From NCBI GenBank assembly GCA_044867785.1, contig JBIOVM010000025.1, positions 6,551 through 70,550 of the forward strand: a stretch of 64,000 nucleotides of DNA, written 5' to 3'. The stretch comes from DASRDR01 sp044867785 (GTDB lineage Bacteria; Methylomirabilota; Methylomirabilia; Rokubacteriales; DASRDR01). The notes under the pieces are model-generated. The model made no database searches. It was not told the DNA's origin and worked only from the letters and a program-made list of their open reading frames with translations. Within the stretch, counting starts at the first letter, position 1. Each line of letters starts with the position of its first letter. Below are positions 25,800 to 33,893 of this stretch, piece after piece. The position numbers and the translations under genes were made by a program.

Positions 25800-26252
25800 A
25801 TGCCGCTCGAGCGCGACGTCGAGACCCTTCGGAAGATCCCGTACTTCGCCGGGCTGCCGACCGCCCGCCTCAAGCTGATCGCCTACACGGCGGAAGTCAT
25901 GGAGTTCGCCCCCGGAGAGACGATCATCCGGCAGGGCGATGCGGCGGACGCGGTCTACATCCTGACCGAGGGCGAAGCCGACGTGTCGATCCAGGACGTC
26001 GACGGGCACGAGATCAAGCTCCCGCCGATGGGCCGCAACAGCCTGTTCGGCGAGGTGGGGGTCCTCAGCAAGGGGCGGCGCACGACCACGATCCGGGCGC
26101 GGGACCGCGTCGTCACGTTCAAGATCGCGGCCGACGTGTTCCTCGACCTGGTGCGACAGAGCCCGGAGATCAGCATGCAGGTGATGACCGTCCTGGCCCA
26201 GCGGCTCGAGAGCTCGAGCGCCCTCCTCCAGCGGCAGCAGTCCCGCGGATGA
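25800..26252 (+). CDS. Stand-alone cyclic nucleotide-binding domain protein
   Basis: The 150-residue protein is almost entirely one CRP-type beta-roll. Landmarks are FAPGETIIRQGDAADAVYIL, EGEADVSI, NSLFGEVGVLSKGRRTTTIR (the phosphate-binding cassette, with Glu and Arg-Thr) and the C-terminal helix DLVRQSPEISMQVMTVLAQR. There is no HTH, membrane segment or effector domain, so it probably acts by binding a partner. It starts 16 bases after the degenerate ABC gene and is very likely co-transcribed, which suggests that it regulates that transporter. Confidence 0.88.
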   Translation: MPLERDVETLRKIPYFAGLPTARLKLIAYTAEVMEFAPGETIIRQGDAADAVYILTEGEADVSIQDVDGHEIKLPPMGRNSLFGEVGVLSKGRRTTTIRARDRVVTFKIAADVFLDLVRQSPEISMQVMTVLAQRLESSSALLQRQQSRG

Positions 26253-26280
26253 GGGCGCGGGTGCCGTCCGGGGCGGCCGG

Positions 26281-28188
26281 CTACCGCCGGCCGTTCTCCC
26301 AGTAGAAGGTGTCGAGCGCGTAGATCCCGAAGTGGGAGCCGGGCTCCCACGCGTAGACGCCCTTGACCGGCACGCCGCGGAGCCCGTTCTTGACGACGAC
26401 CGGCTGGAGCGTCCCGCCGACGATGCCGATCGTGAAGACCTCTTCCGCGTTGATGTCCAGCATCTCTGCCCAGATGCGCGCCCGCTCGTCCGCGTCGGTC
26501 GAGACCAGCCAGCGCTGATAGAGCTCGACGAGGTGCCGCGCCGCCGGGAGGGTCGGCGCCTCGCCATCGCGCCCCTTGCTCATGAAGTAGGCACCCCACT
26601 TCGGCCACTGGAGCTGCTGCTCGCTGACGGGAGCGAGCCAATCCGGGCTCATGTCCGGCGTGGGCAGGCCGAAGCCGAAGTTCCCCTCGTAGGCGCTCAT
26701 CATGGCCTCGCCCGAGAACACCCGGCGCCGGAACACCTCCAGCTGGCTCGGGCGGATCAGGAGCTCGATGCCGAGCTCCGCCCACGTGTCCTTCACCAGC
26801 TCCAGCACGTCGGTGTGCTCGGTGGAGTCGCCCGACGTCTCGACGATGAGGTCCAGGCGCTGCCCGTCGGGCCGCAGGCGGAAGCCGCGGCTGTCACGCG
26901 CGGTGAGCCCCATCTCGTCGAGCAGGCGGTTGGCCTGGACCGGGTCGTACCGCGCGTAGGCCATGCGGGGCTCCTCGTGGCCCACGGGATTCCGCAAGAC
27001 GGTGGCCTGCCCCGGCACGCCGAGGCCGTAGTAGAGGATCTTGTTGACCTCGTTCCGGTTCACGCCGAGCGACAGAGCTTGCCGGAAGCGCCGGTCGTGG
27101 AACAGCGCCCGCATGACCGGATCGTTCGTCGTGAGGTTCGGGTAGATGGCGACCGTCGAGGGGACCCCGGTGTTCCAGAGGAAGACGCGGTAGCCGGCCT
27201 GCCGCTCGTTCTTGCGCAGGAAGGGGACCTGCTCGAAGGTCAGGTACCGGGCCTGGAGGTCCGACTCGCCGGTTGACGTCTTCACGGGGATGACCGCCTT
27301 CTCGGCGAGGACCATGGTCAGGCGGTCGATGTAGGGCAGCTGGCGACCACGCTGGTCGACGCGGTGGAAGTAGGGGTTCCGCTCGGCGACGAAGACCTGG
27401 GCCGGGGGCCCCACAGTGGGGCGCCAGGGCTGGAGCGTCGGCAGGTCGGGGTTGTCCATCAGGTACATCGAGTCCTTCTTGTTGTGGAGCGCCGCCCAGT
27501 TGCGGCGGCCTTCGGCCCGCGCGCGCTTGCGGAGAGTGTCGGCCTCGTTGAACGCCTTGTGGAACTGCTTCAAGTAGTGCGCCGGCCGGTAGACGATGGT
27601 GGGGTACGCGCCCGCCTGGTCGACGAGGAACAGGTTGTTGGGCTGCGTCCAGCGAAAGCGCACCGTGGCCGCATCGGGGAAGGTCACCTTGGGCATCTCG
27701 TCGTCGACCCGGAGCGTGGCGGGGGGGCCCCCGGGCGAGAGCTCGGGATCGTTCGCGACGTGGTTCCACCAGTACGCGAAGTCGGCGCTCGTGAAGGGCG
27801 CGCCGTCCGACCACCGGTGGCCCTTCCGCAGATGGAAGGTGAACGTCCGGCCCCCGTCGGCCACCTCGAACCGCTCGACGATGTCCGGGACGAGCCGGTA
27901 GTTCCGGTCGAAGCCGACGAGCCGGCCATAGCCGTAGACGAAGGCGAGCTTCGTGTCTTTCAACGTGCCGATCAGCGTCCGCAGCTCGCCGCCATAGACC
28001 GCCTCGGGCTCGGTCGGCATGACGCGCGGGCGATCGGGCAGCCGCTCGGCGAGCGGGGGGAGCTGCCGGGCCGCCACCAGAGGGGCGAGGGCCGGCACCT
28101 CGCTCGCCCCGCGGGCGGCGCCGGGGCAGAGCGAAACGGCGAGCGTCAGCCCGAGCCCGATGCCGAGCCAACTGCGGCGGGTCCGCAT
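26281..28188 (-). CDS. Family 5 extracellular solute-binding protein (oligopeptide type)
   Basis: The 635-residue secreted protein is the predicted binding component for the importer encoded at 18760-23193. The signal region TRRSWLGIGLGLTLAVSLCP has a twin-arginine-like start. Family 5 features include VPDIVERFEVADGGRTFTFH, LRKGHRWSDGAPFTSADFAY, RRFRQALSLGVNRNEVNKIL and the later VVETSGDSTEHTDVLELVKD. It is longer than classical OppA (about 540), as in the subgroup paired with large OppC proteins. GGAGG lies six bases before the ATG at 28188, favouring it over the ATG at 28194. It is encoded opposite to the rest of the importer, with two other genes between. Confidence 0.9.
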   Translation of the reverse strand: MRTRRSWLGIGLGLTLAVSLCPGAARGASEVPALAPLVAARQLPPLAERLPDRPRVMPTEPEAVYGGELRTLIGTLKDTKLAFVYGYGRLVGFDRNYRLVPDIVERFEVADGGRTFTFHLRKGHRWSDGAPFTSADFAYWWNHVANDPELSPGGPPATLRVDDEMPKVTFPDAATVRFRWTQPNNLFLVDQAGAYPTIVYRPAHYLKQFHKAFNEADTLRKRARAEGRRNWAALHNKKDSMYLMDNPDLPTLQPWRPTVGPPAQVFVAERNPYFHRVDQRGRQLPYIDRLTMVLAEKAVIPVKTSTGESDLQARYLTFEQVPFLRKNERQAGYRVFLWNTGVPSTVAIYPNLTTNDPVMRALFHDRRFRQALSLGVNRNEVNKILYYGLGVPGQATVLRNPVGHEEPRMAYARYDPVQANRLLDEMGLTARDSRGFRLRPDGQRLDLIVETSGDSTEHTDVLELVKDTWAELGIELLIRPSQLEVFRRRVFSGEAMMSAYEGNFGFGLPTPDMSPDWLAPVSEQQLQWPKWGAYFMSKGRDGEAPTLPAARHLVELYQRWLVSTDADERARIWAEMLDINAEEVFTIGIVGGTLQPVVVKNGLRGVPVKGVYAWEPGSHFGIYALDTFYWENGRR

Positions 28189-28332
28189 GGTCATCCTCCG
28201 AGGGGTACCGGTGCCTGGACTGCCGACCGGCGGCCTCTCAGGTGGAGCCTAGCGCGGGCGCACGGGCCTCGCAAGACGCGTCCCCGTCGCCCCGTGGCCC
28301 CGTGATAGTGTTACGCATACCGGAAGGGTGCT

Positions 28333-28354
28333 GTCGCGCCGCGGGTGGCGCGAC
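28333..28354 (+). other. 8-bp perfect hairpin in the leader of the 28380 gene
   Basis: GTCGCGCC-GCGGGT-GGCGCGAC forms a perfect 8-bp stem with a 6-base loop, ending 25 bases before the ATG at 28380 and about 13 bases before the GGGAGG SD. It could influence translation or mRNA stability. The remaining divergent gap (28189-28332) shows a loosely promoter-like GATAGTGTTACGCAT stretch near 28304. Confidence 0.4.
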
Positions 28355-28379
28355 CGGAGGCCTGCGCGGGAGGGCACGC

Positions 28380-28928
28380 ATGCGTCGTTGGCCGAGATGG
28401 GAGGCCCTGCTGGGGCTCGCGGTGGGGGTGGTCCTCGGGGCCGCCACCGCGGAGGCGCAAGACGGGATCCAGCGCTTCTACGGCGGGTACGTCGGCGAGG
28501 CGGTGTCCGAGAGCGGAGATGGCCTGGACAAGCGGGACATCAACGCGGAGATCGCCCCGCAGGGCAAGGGCTTCAAGGTGAGCTTCACGGTGATCGTGAA
28601 ACGCGGGAGCGAGCCGCCGCGCCGGGACGAGTACACGATCGCGTTCGTCCCCACCAAGCGCCCGGGCATCTACGGCTCGGCCATGCGGATGGACGTCTTC
28701 GGCAACGCCGTCCCCAAGGATCCGCTCGTCGGCGACCCGTACATGTGGGCCCGCGTCGACAAGGACAAGCTGTGGCGATATGCCCTCTTCGTGACCGAGA
28801 ACGGGGGCTACGAGATGCAGACGTACGAGTACACGCTGGTGCCGGGGGGCATGAACCTCCGCTACTCCCGAGTGCGGGACGGCGAGATCCTGCGCACCGT
28901 CACCGGCAAGCTGAAGAAGGTCAAGTAG
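28380..28928 (+). CDS. Secreted protein of unknown function
   Basis: The 182-residue product has a clear Sec signal peptide (MRRWPRWEALLGLAVGVVLG, cleavage after about ATAEA). The mature part is a beta-rich domain with no recognised family: IQRFYGGYVGEAVSESGDGL, FKVSFTVIVKRGSEPPRRDE and YTLVPGGMNLRYSRVRDGEI. It resembles small periplasmic lipocalin-like domains in layout, but that is only an impression. GGGAGG precedes the ATG at 28380. Its 3' end overlaps the convergent methyltransferase gene by eight bases. Confidence 0.75.
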   Translation: MRRWPRWEALLGLAVGVVLGAATAEAQDGIQRFYGGYVGEAVSESGDGLDKRDINAEIAPQGKGFKVSFTVIVKRGSEPPRRDEYTIAFVPTKRPGIYGSAMRMDVFGNAVPKDPLVGDPYMWARVDKDKLWRYALFVTENGGYEMQTYEYTLVPGGMNLRYSRVRDGEILRTVTGKLKKVK

Positions 28929-29673
28929 CCGTGGCCGCGCGCGCGAACGCGCGGGCGGCGCCCGGCGTCCCGAAGGCGAGGTAGACGCGCCCATCGAGCT
29001 TGAGGCCGTGAGCGCGCCGGAAGCGAAGGCTCAGGCCCGCCAGCGAGTCGAAGCGCAGCGGGACCAGTCCGGCGGCGCGCAGGCGGCGCGGGTAGTCCCG
29101 ACCGTAGAAGCGTTGAGTGCCATTGTTGGCCAGGTAGCCGGTGGTGAAGCGGCCGGTCCCGAACAGCCGGGCGGTGGAGGTCGTGTGCGGAAGCTCCACC
29201 GCGACGTCCACCATGGCCACGCCGTCCGGCTTGAGGCAGCGGCGGATCTCGCCGAGGACCGCCGCGTCGTCCAGGACGAAGGGCAGCACGTTGTTGCAGA
29301 GGATCACGTCGAACGTCCGGGCCGGGAACCCCAGCCGGGCCGCGTCCATGCACCGGAACCGATGGGGCGGCCGGAGGCGCTGGTGGTGGGAGCGCCGGTC
29401 CAGGTCGACCGCCGTGTAGCGCGCGCGGCCGATCGTGTCCCGCCGCGCGACGAAGCGGGCCGCGGGGCGCGAGGGTCCGATGTCGAGCACCTCGCCGCCC
29501 TCCCGAAGCCGCGGCCGAAGCCAGCGGCGGAGAAAGACCAGCAGCGCGCGGTGGCGGGGCTTTGCGCCACACCGGGGGCAGAGCCCCGGCCGCGGTGGCA
29601 GTCCGTAGCGCTCGAACCGGGGCAGGCGCGCCTTGCAGGCCAGACACGTCACCCGGCACTGCTCCTCGGGCAC
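28921..29673 (-). CDS. SAM-dependent methyltransferase with N-terminal zinc ribbon
   Basis: The 250-residue protein begins with two Cys pairs (TCLACKARLPRFERYGLPPR, then LCPRCGAKPRHR), a zinc-ribbon arrangement. The methyltransferase core follows: GGEVLDIGPSRPAARFV (motif I, with an unusual GPS turn), YTAVDLDRRSHHQRL, and FDVILCNNVLPFVLDDAAVL with CLKPDGVAMVDVAVELPHTT. The acceptor is unknown. Methyltransferases with this ribbon often act on glycans or small metabolites. The start is GTG at 29673. Confidence 0.8.
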   Translation of the reverse strand: MPEEQCRVTCLACKARLPRFERYGLPPRPGLCPRCGAKPRHRALLVFLRRWLRPRLREGGEVLDIGPSRPAARFVARRDTIGRARYTAVDLDRRSHHQRLRPPHRFRCMDAARLGFPARTFDVILCNNVLPFVLDDAAVLGEIRRCLKPDGVAMVDVAVELPHTTSTARLFGTGRFTTGYLANNGTQRFYGRDYPRRLRAAGLVPLRFDSLAGLSLRFRRAHGLKLDGRVYLAFGTPGAARAFARAATAT

Positions 29674-29819
29674 GGGGCCATTGTACGAGTGGCGGCCCCT
29701 CGCGGCCGAGCCCGAACCGCGCGTTTGGACGGGCCAGCCGCGGCCCGACCCCGAAAAACCCGTGCTTCCGGGGCCGGGGCTTCTCCTACACTAGGCGGGC
29801 TGTGGGGGTAGACGATTTC

Positions 29820-30314
29820 ATGGCAGCGAGCTCCTGGCATGGCGCGTGCACTCTGTCGCGAGCCGTCATCCTCGCCCTCCTGGTGGTGGGCGGCCCGGCG
29901 GCGGCAGAGTGGTCGGTGAAGAGCGTGCCGCGGACCGACGGGCCGGGCAGCCGGTGCGTGGTCGAGTCCGAGAAGCAGGCGCTCCCGGACGGCTACCAGA
30001 CCACCACGGCGCACGTGACGGTCGATACGCGGTCGGTGGCCGTCACGTCCGCGTCGAACCTGGATCCGGGCGGCGGCGACGTCGGTCTCGTCGTCGACCA
30101 GCAGGAGTTCGTTCCGATGGACCGGCTGTCGGGCAGGAAGACCGCGCTCTTCGATTCGAAGCATGCGCGACTGGTCGAGCTGTTCAAGGCCGGCAGCCGG
30201 CTGCGCGCGCAGCTCCGATTTTGGCCGGAGTGGCCCGCGACGGGGGCGCACTCGGCCACGTTCAGCTTGATCGGCTTCACCAAGGCCTACGGCGAGCTCG
30301 CCGGCTGCCGCTGA
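29820..30314 (+). CDS. Secreted protein of unknown function upstream of the heme sensor
   Basis: The 164-residue product has a signal peptide (CTLSRAVILALLVVGGPAAA) and a mature domain with CVVESEKQALPDGYQTTTAH, QQEFVPMDRLSGRKTALFDS and FSLIGFTKAYGELAGCR. Two Cys residues (near 46 and at the penultimate position) could form a disulfide. An earlier in-frame GTG at 29802 is an alternative start. It lies 27 bases before the heme-sensor gene and is probably in the same operon, so it may be a periplasmic partner. Confidence 0.7.
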   Translation: MAASSWHGACTLSRAVILALLVVGGPAAAEWSVKSVPRTDGPGSRCVVESEKQALPDGYQTTTAHVTVDTRSVAVTSASNLDPGGGDVGLVVDQQEFVPMDRLSGRKTALFDSKHARLVELFKAGSRLRAQLRFWPEWPATGAHSATFSLIGFTKAYGELAGCR

Positions 30315-30341
30315 CGCGGTCGGGACGCCGGGGAGGGCGAG

Positions 30342-31214
30342 ATGGGACTGCGGCTCAAGTTCAACCTGGTGCTGCTGTTGGTGTTCCTGGTCGGCCTCGG
30401 GGTCGCCGGGTGGATCTCGCGCGACCTCTTGATCCGGAACGCGCGGGAGGAGGTGGCGCGGAACGCCGGCCTCATGATGGAGACGGCGCTCGCCGTGCGC
30501 GGCTACACCATCAACCAGGTGCGGCCGCATCTCGACCTCCAGCTGATGCGCGCGTTCCTGCCGCAAAGCGTGCCGGCCTTCGCGGCGAGTGAGACGATGA
30601 CCGAGCTGCGCAAGAAGTACCCGGACTACTTCTACAAGGAGGCGACGCTCAACCCCACGAACCCGCGCAACCGGGCGGGCGACTGGGAGACGGACATCGT
30701 CCAGGAGTTCCGGAACCGGCCCGGCCTGAAGGAGCTCGGGGGCGAGCGGGACACCCCGACCGGCCGCGCGCTCTACATCGCGCGGCCGATCCAGATCGGC
30801 AATCCGGCATGCCTCGGGTGCCACAGCACGCCCGAGGCGGCGCCCGCGACCATGGTCAAGCTCTACGGCCCCGCCAACGGATTCGGCTGGAAGCTCAACG
30901 AGATCGTCGGCGCCCAGATCGTGTCGGTGCCGATGACGCTGCCGCTGCAGAACGCGCAGCGCGCCTTCTACACCTTCATGGGCTCGCTGCTCGCCGTGTT
31001 CGCCCTCGTCTTCGTGGCCCTCAACGTGATGCTGAGCTGGATGATCGTGCGGCCGGTGGCCCGCCTGTCGCACGCGGCGGACCAGGTGAGCACCGGCAAC
31101 TTCGAGATCCCGGAGTTCCCGGAGCGGGGCCGGGACGAGATCGCGCTCCTGGGCCGCGCCTTCAATCGCATGCGGCGGAGCCTCCAGAAGGCGATGCAGA
31201 TGATCGAGAGCTGA
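30342..31214 (+). CDS. Membrane heme c-binding sensor (DUF3365/Tll0287-like) with HAMP domain
   Basis: The 290-residue protein has an N-terminal membrane helix (about 8-24) and a periplasmic DUF3365-type sensor (about 30-200). It carries one CxxCH heme c site, PACLGCHSTP (Cys157, Cys160, His161). A second helix (about 205-227) and a HAMP linker, IVRPVARLSHAADQVSTGNF and IALLGRAFNRMRRS, follow. It ends after HAMP without a kinase, cyclase or chemotaxis output. Known relatives sense redox state or gases through the heme. The cyclase-like gene starts five bases after its stop, so the two probably form a split sensor-effector pair. Confidence 0.88.
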   Translation: MGLRLKFNLVLLLVFLVGLGVAGWISRDLLIRNAREEVARNAGLMMETALAVRGYTINQVRPHLDLQLMRAFLPQSVPAFAASETMTELRKKYPDYFYKEATLNPTNPRNRAGDWETDIVQEFRNRPGLKELGGERDTPTGRALYIARPIQIGNPACLGCHSTPEAAPATMVKLYGPANGFGWKLNEIVGAQIVSVPMTLPLQNAQRAFYTFMGSLLAVFALVFVALNVMLSWMIVRPVARLSHAADQVSTGNFEIPEFPERGRDEIALLGRAFNRMRRSLQKAMQMIES

Positions 31215-31219
31215 GGGCC

Positions 31220-32308
31220 GTGGAGCCGACCCCGAGCCACGTCGAGCCCGGCCACCGGACGTTCATCGCCACGGTGGTGTTCATCGACATCGTCGGGTAC
31301 TCGCAGCGCCCGGTGGCGCAGCAGGTCGAGATCAAGACGCGGCTCAACACGATGGTGGCCTCGGTGCTGGAGCACGTCCCGGTGGCCGACCGGATGATGC
31401 TCGACACCGGCGACGGCGCGGCTCTCTGCTTTCTCGGCGATCCGGAGGACGCCGTCTTCGCGGCGAGCAACCTGCGCGGGAGCACGCTCGCCGCCGGCCC
31501 CGAGCTGGCCCTTCGGATCGGGATCAACCTGGGGCCGGTGCGGGTCGTGAAGGACGTCAACGGCCAGCCGAACATGCTGGGCGATGGCATCAACGTCGCC
31601 CAGCGCGTGATGAGCTTCGCCCAGCCGAACCAGATCCTGGTCTCCCGCTCCTACTACGAGATCGTGTCCCGGCTCTCCCAGGAATACGCGCGGCTGTTCC
31701 AGTACGTGGGGGTCCATCGGGACAAGCACGTGCGGGAGCACGAGGTGTACGTGATGGCGCACGGGGGAGGCGAGCCGGCCCCGGCGCCCGGCGCGTCGCC
31801 CGAGCGCGTGGAGAGCAGCGAGTTCGTGCCGGCCGGCCCGCCGAGCTTCGCGCCGGCGGTGCTCGCGCGCATCGAAGGCGCGCTCGCGGAATCCATCGGC
31901 CCGCTCGCGCAGGTGCTGGTGCGCAAGGCCGCCAAGACCGCTCCCGACGTCGCGGCGCTCTGCCAGATGCTCGCGTTGGCCGTGCCCGAAGCCCAGCAAG
32001 AGAGGTTCCGGCTCCGGATCGCCGATCTCGCGGGTGCTCGACGCCCCCCCGCCGATGCCCCGGCCCCGGCGGGGACGCGGTCGCCGGGCCCCGCCCGGCC
32101 GGCGCGCTCGCTGTCGCCGGAGATCCTGGCCGAGGCTACCGAGCGTCTCGCCGTCCACATCGGGCCCGTCGCGAGGCTCCTCGTCAAGCGGGCGGCCGGC
32201 GAGGCGACGGGGACGCGGGATTTCTACGAGCGGCTGGCCCGCCACATCGACGACCCGGAGGAGCGGCAGCGCTTCACCGCCGCCACCGAGGAGCTCGCCG
32301 AGTCCTAA
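31220..32308 (+). CDS. Class III nucleotide cyclase-like protein with two C-terminal helical repeats
   Basis: Residues 10-190 form a class III cyclase fold: TVVFIDIVGYSQRP (first metal Asp), MLDTGDGAALCFLGDP (second metal Asp) and PNMLGDGINVAQRVMSFAQP, which keeps the transition-state Asn and Arg. The purine-specifying Lys and Asp positions are Leu and Gln, so the substrate is uncertain. Two copies of a ~60-residue helical unit follow: RIEGALAESIGPLAQVLVRK and TERLAVHIGPVARLLVKRAA, each ending in a DPEERQRF-like segment. I have seen such units next to bacterial kinases and cyclases, but no role is known to me. The start is GTG at 31220, five bases after the heme-sensor stop. Confidence 0.83.
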   Translation: MEPTPSHVEPGHRTFIATVVFIDIVGYSQRPVAQQVEIKTRLNTMVASVLEHVPVADRMMLDTGDGAALCFLGDPEDAVFAASNLRGSTLAAGPELALRIGINLGPVRVVKDVNGQPNMLGDGINVAQRVMSFAQPNQILVSRSYYEIVSRLSQEYARLFQYVGVHRDKHVREHEVYVMAHGGGEPAPAPGASPERVESSEFVPAGPPSFAPAVLARIEGALAESIGPLAQVLVRKAAKTAPDVAALCQMLALAVPEAQQERFRLRIADLAGARRPPADAPAPAGTRSPGPARPARSLSPEILAEATERLAVHIGPVARLLVKRAAGEATGTRDFYERLARHIDDPEERQRFTAATEELAES

Positions 32309-32369
32309 GCGGCCGCCCGCGCGCGGCGCCGGCGGTGGGCCGCGAGCGCCGGGCGTCGGTGAGCGGTCC

Positions 32370-33893
32370 TCAGTCGGCCCCCGCGGGGTGATCGGCGCCT
32401 GTTCCCGACTCGGCCAAGAGCGGCGCCGCCTCGGGATAGAGACGGACCAGCAGGCGCCGCGCCGCATCGTCCACGACCGGCCGGAGTCCGCGCCCGACGG
32501 CCTCCCGGCCTTCGCCCGCTTCCGCCCGCGCCCAGACGGCCGCGAGGGCCGCCGTCCGGTCCGCCACGATCTCCTCGACGAGGACGTGCCAGTGCGGCGG
32601 ATGCTCGCCCTCGACCCAATCGCCCCGGCCGCGGCCGAAGTGCGCGACGGCGAGGTAGCGCAGCAGCGCGGCCCTCACGCGCTGGGTGAGAAATGGGGCC
32701 GACCAGCCGATCGTGCCCTGCTCGGCTCCGATGGCCACGTTGTAGGCTTGCGCCGCACTGCCCACCCCGAGCGCACCCAGGATGCCGCCGATCACCACGC
32801 CCGCCCCGAAGCTGAGCCCGCCGGCGGCCAGGTCCGCGACCAGCCCGCCCAGCGCCCCCGACACCAGGCCCCCGATGACGCTCGTCTTGGCGACATCGGC
32901 GCGACGCGGGGTCTCGAAGTGGCCGGCGATCCGCGTCAGGATCTCCTCGGCCGCCCGGCCGGAGAGCCCGTGCAGCGAGATCAGCCGGTCGGTCGCGTCG
33001 CGCGTCGCGCGGTCGAGCCGGCCCGCCAGGGCGTCCATCGCCCGCGCGGTTTCCGGATCGGCCCGCGCCTCCCCGCGCACCAGGGACGCGACCCAGCGGC
33101 CGAGCTCGTCGCGCACCGTGACATCGCCGACCGCCTCGCGATCGGTGGCCGCGGCGGCCAGGTATTCGGCGATCGCCCGCATGGCCGCGTCGAAGACCTC
33201 GAGGTTGCGGGCGCGCCAGGCGTCCCGCAGGCGCCCGAACACCTCGCGCGTCTCCGCCGGGAGCACGGCCGCCACCGCGCCCAGGAGCCGGTCCTCCTGC
33301 ACCCAGCAGCGCGCGAACGCGTCGAGGCTGATCGCGCCCCGGACCCAGGGATAGGGGGCGAGATGCTGGCGCCATGCCGCCTCGTCGGCCGCCTCGGCCG
33401 TCGCGCCGCGCGGCGGCCCCAGCTGGTTGAGGAGCAGCACGACGGGCTTGCCGATCCAGCCGAGGATCTGCATCTCCGCCTCGACGTAGCCGGCGGCGGC
33501 CGGCGCCTCGGCGGCGTTCACGAGGTACAGGATGGCGTCGCTGTCGTCTTTCACGTGACGGACCGCCTGCTGGCTGCTGTAGAAGGGACGGTCGGTGAAG
33601 CGATCCCAGACCTGCGTCAGCAGCCAGCCGATGGGGTTGTCGGCGAGGCGGAGGCGCTGGCGCAGGCGGGCGCTGTCGCCGAAGCCCGGCGTGTCCCACA
33701 GCCGGAGCACGGCGCCGTCCGACGTCTCGATCAGCACGTGTCCCTCGGCCGTCTCGGTGACGTGGGCCTCGTCCCGCACCTCGCCGACGTCTCGCCGGAG
33801 GAGCGTGCGCGCGAGCGTGGTCTTGCCCACGTTCGTGTGCGACACGAGCGACAGCGTCACGACGCTCCCGGGCGCCGGCGGCACGGCGGTCAC
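32370..33893 (-). CDS. Dynamin/Era-like GTPase with DUF3482-type C-terminus
   Basis: The 507-residue protein has a P-loop GTPase domain: LVSHTNVGKTTLARTLLRR (G1), LRLWDTPGFGDSARLRQRL (G3) and VVLLLNQLGPP (G4-like, with NQLG instead of NKxD). A glycine-rich hydrophobic segment, SVIGGLVSGALGGLVADLAA, lies in the C-terminal half and may insert in membranes. The layout matches the DUF3482 GTPases that pair with DUF2868 membrane proteins. The GTG at 33893 overlaps the upstream DUF2868 gene as GTGA. Its cellular role is not established to my knowledge. Confidence 0.85.
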   Translation of the reverse strand: MTAVPPAPGSVVTLSLVSHTNVGKTTLARTLLRRDVGEVRDEAHVTETAEGHVLIETSDGAVLRLWDTPGFGDSARLRQRLRLADNPIGWLLTQVWDRFTDRPFYSSQQAVRHVKDDSDAILYLVNAAEAPAAAGYVEAEMQILGWIGKPVVLLLNQLGPPRGATAEAADEAAWRQHLAPYPWVRGAISLDAFARCWVQEDRLLGAVAAVLPAETREVFGRLRDAWRARNLEVFDAAMRAIAEYLAAAATDREAVGDVTVRDELGRWVASLVRGEARADPETARAMDALAGRLDRATRDATDRLISLHGLSGRAAEEILTRIAGHFETPRRADVAKTSVIGGLVSGALGGLVADLAAGGLSFGAGVVIGGILGALGVGSAAQAYNVAIGAEQGTIGWSAPFLTQRVRAALLRYLAVAHFGRGRGDWVEGEHPPHWHVLVEEIVADRTAALAAVWARAEAGEGREAVGRGLRPVVDDAARRLLVRLYPEAAPLLAESGTGADHPAGAD

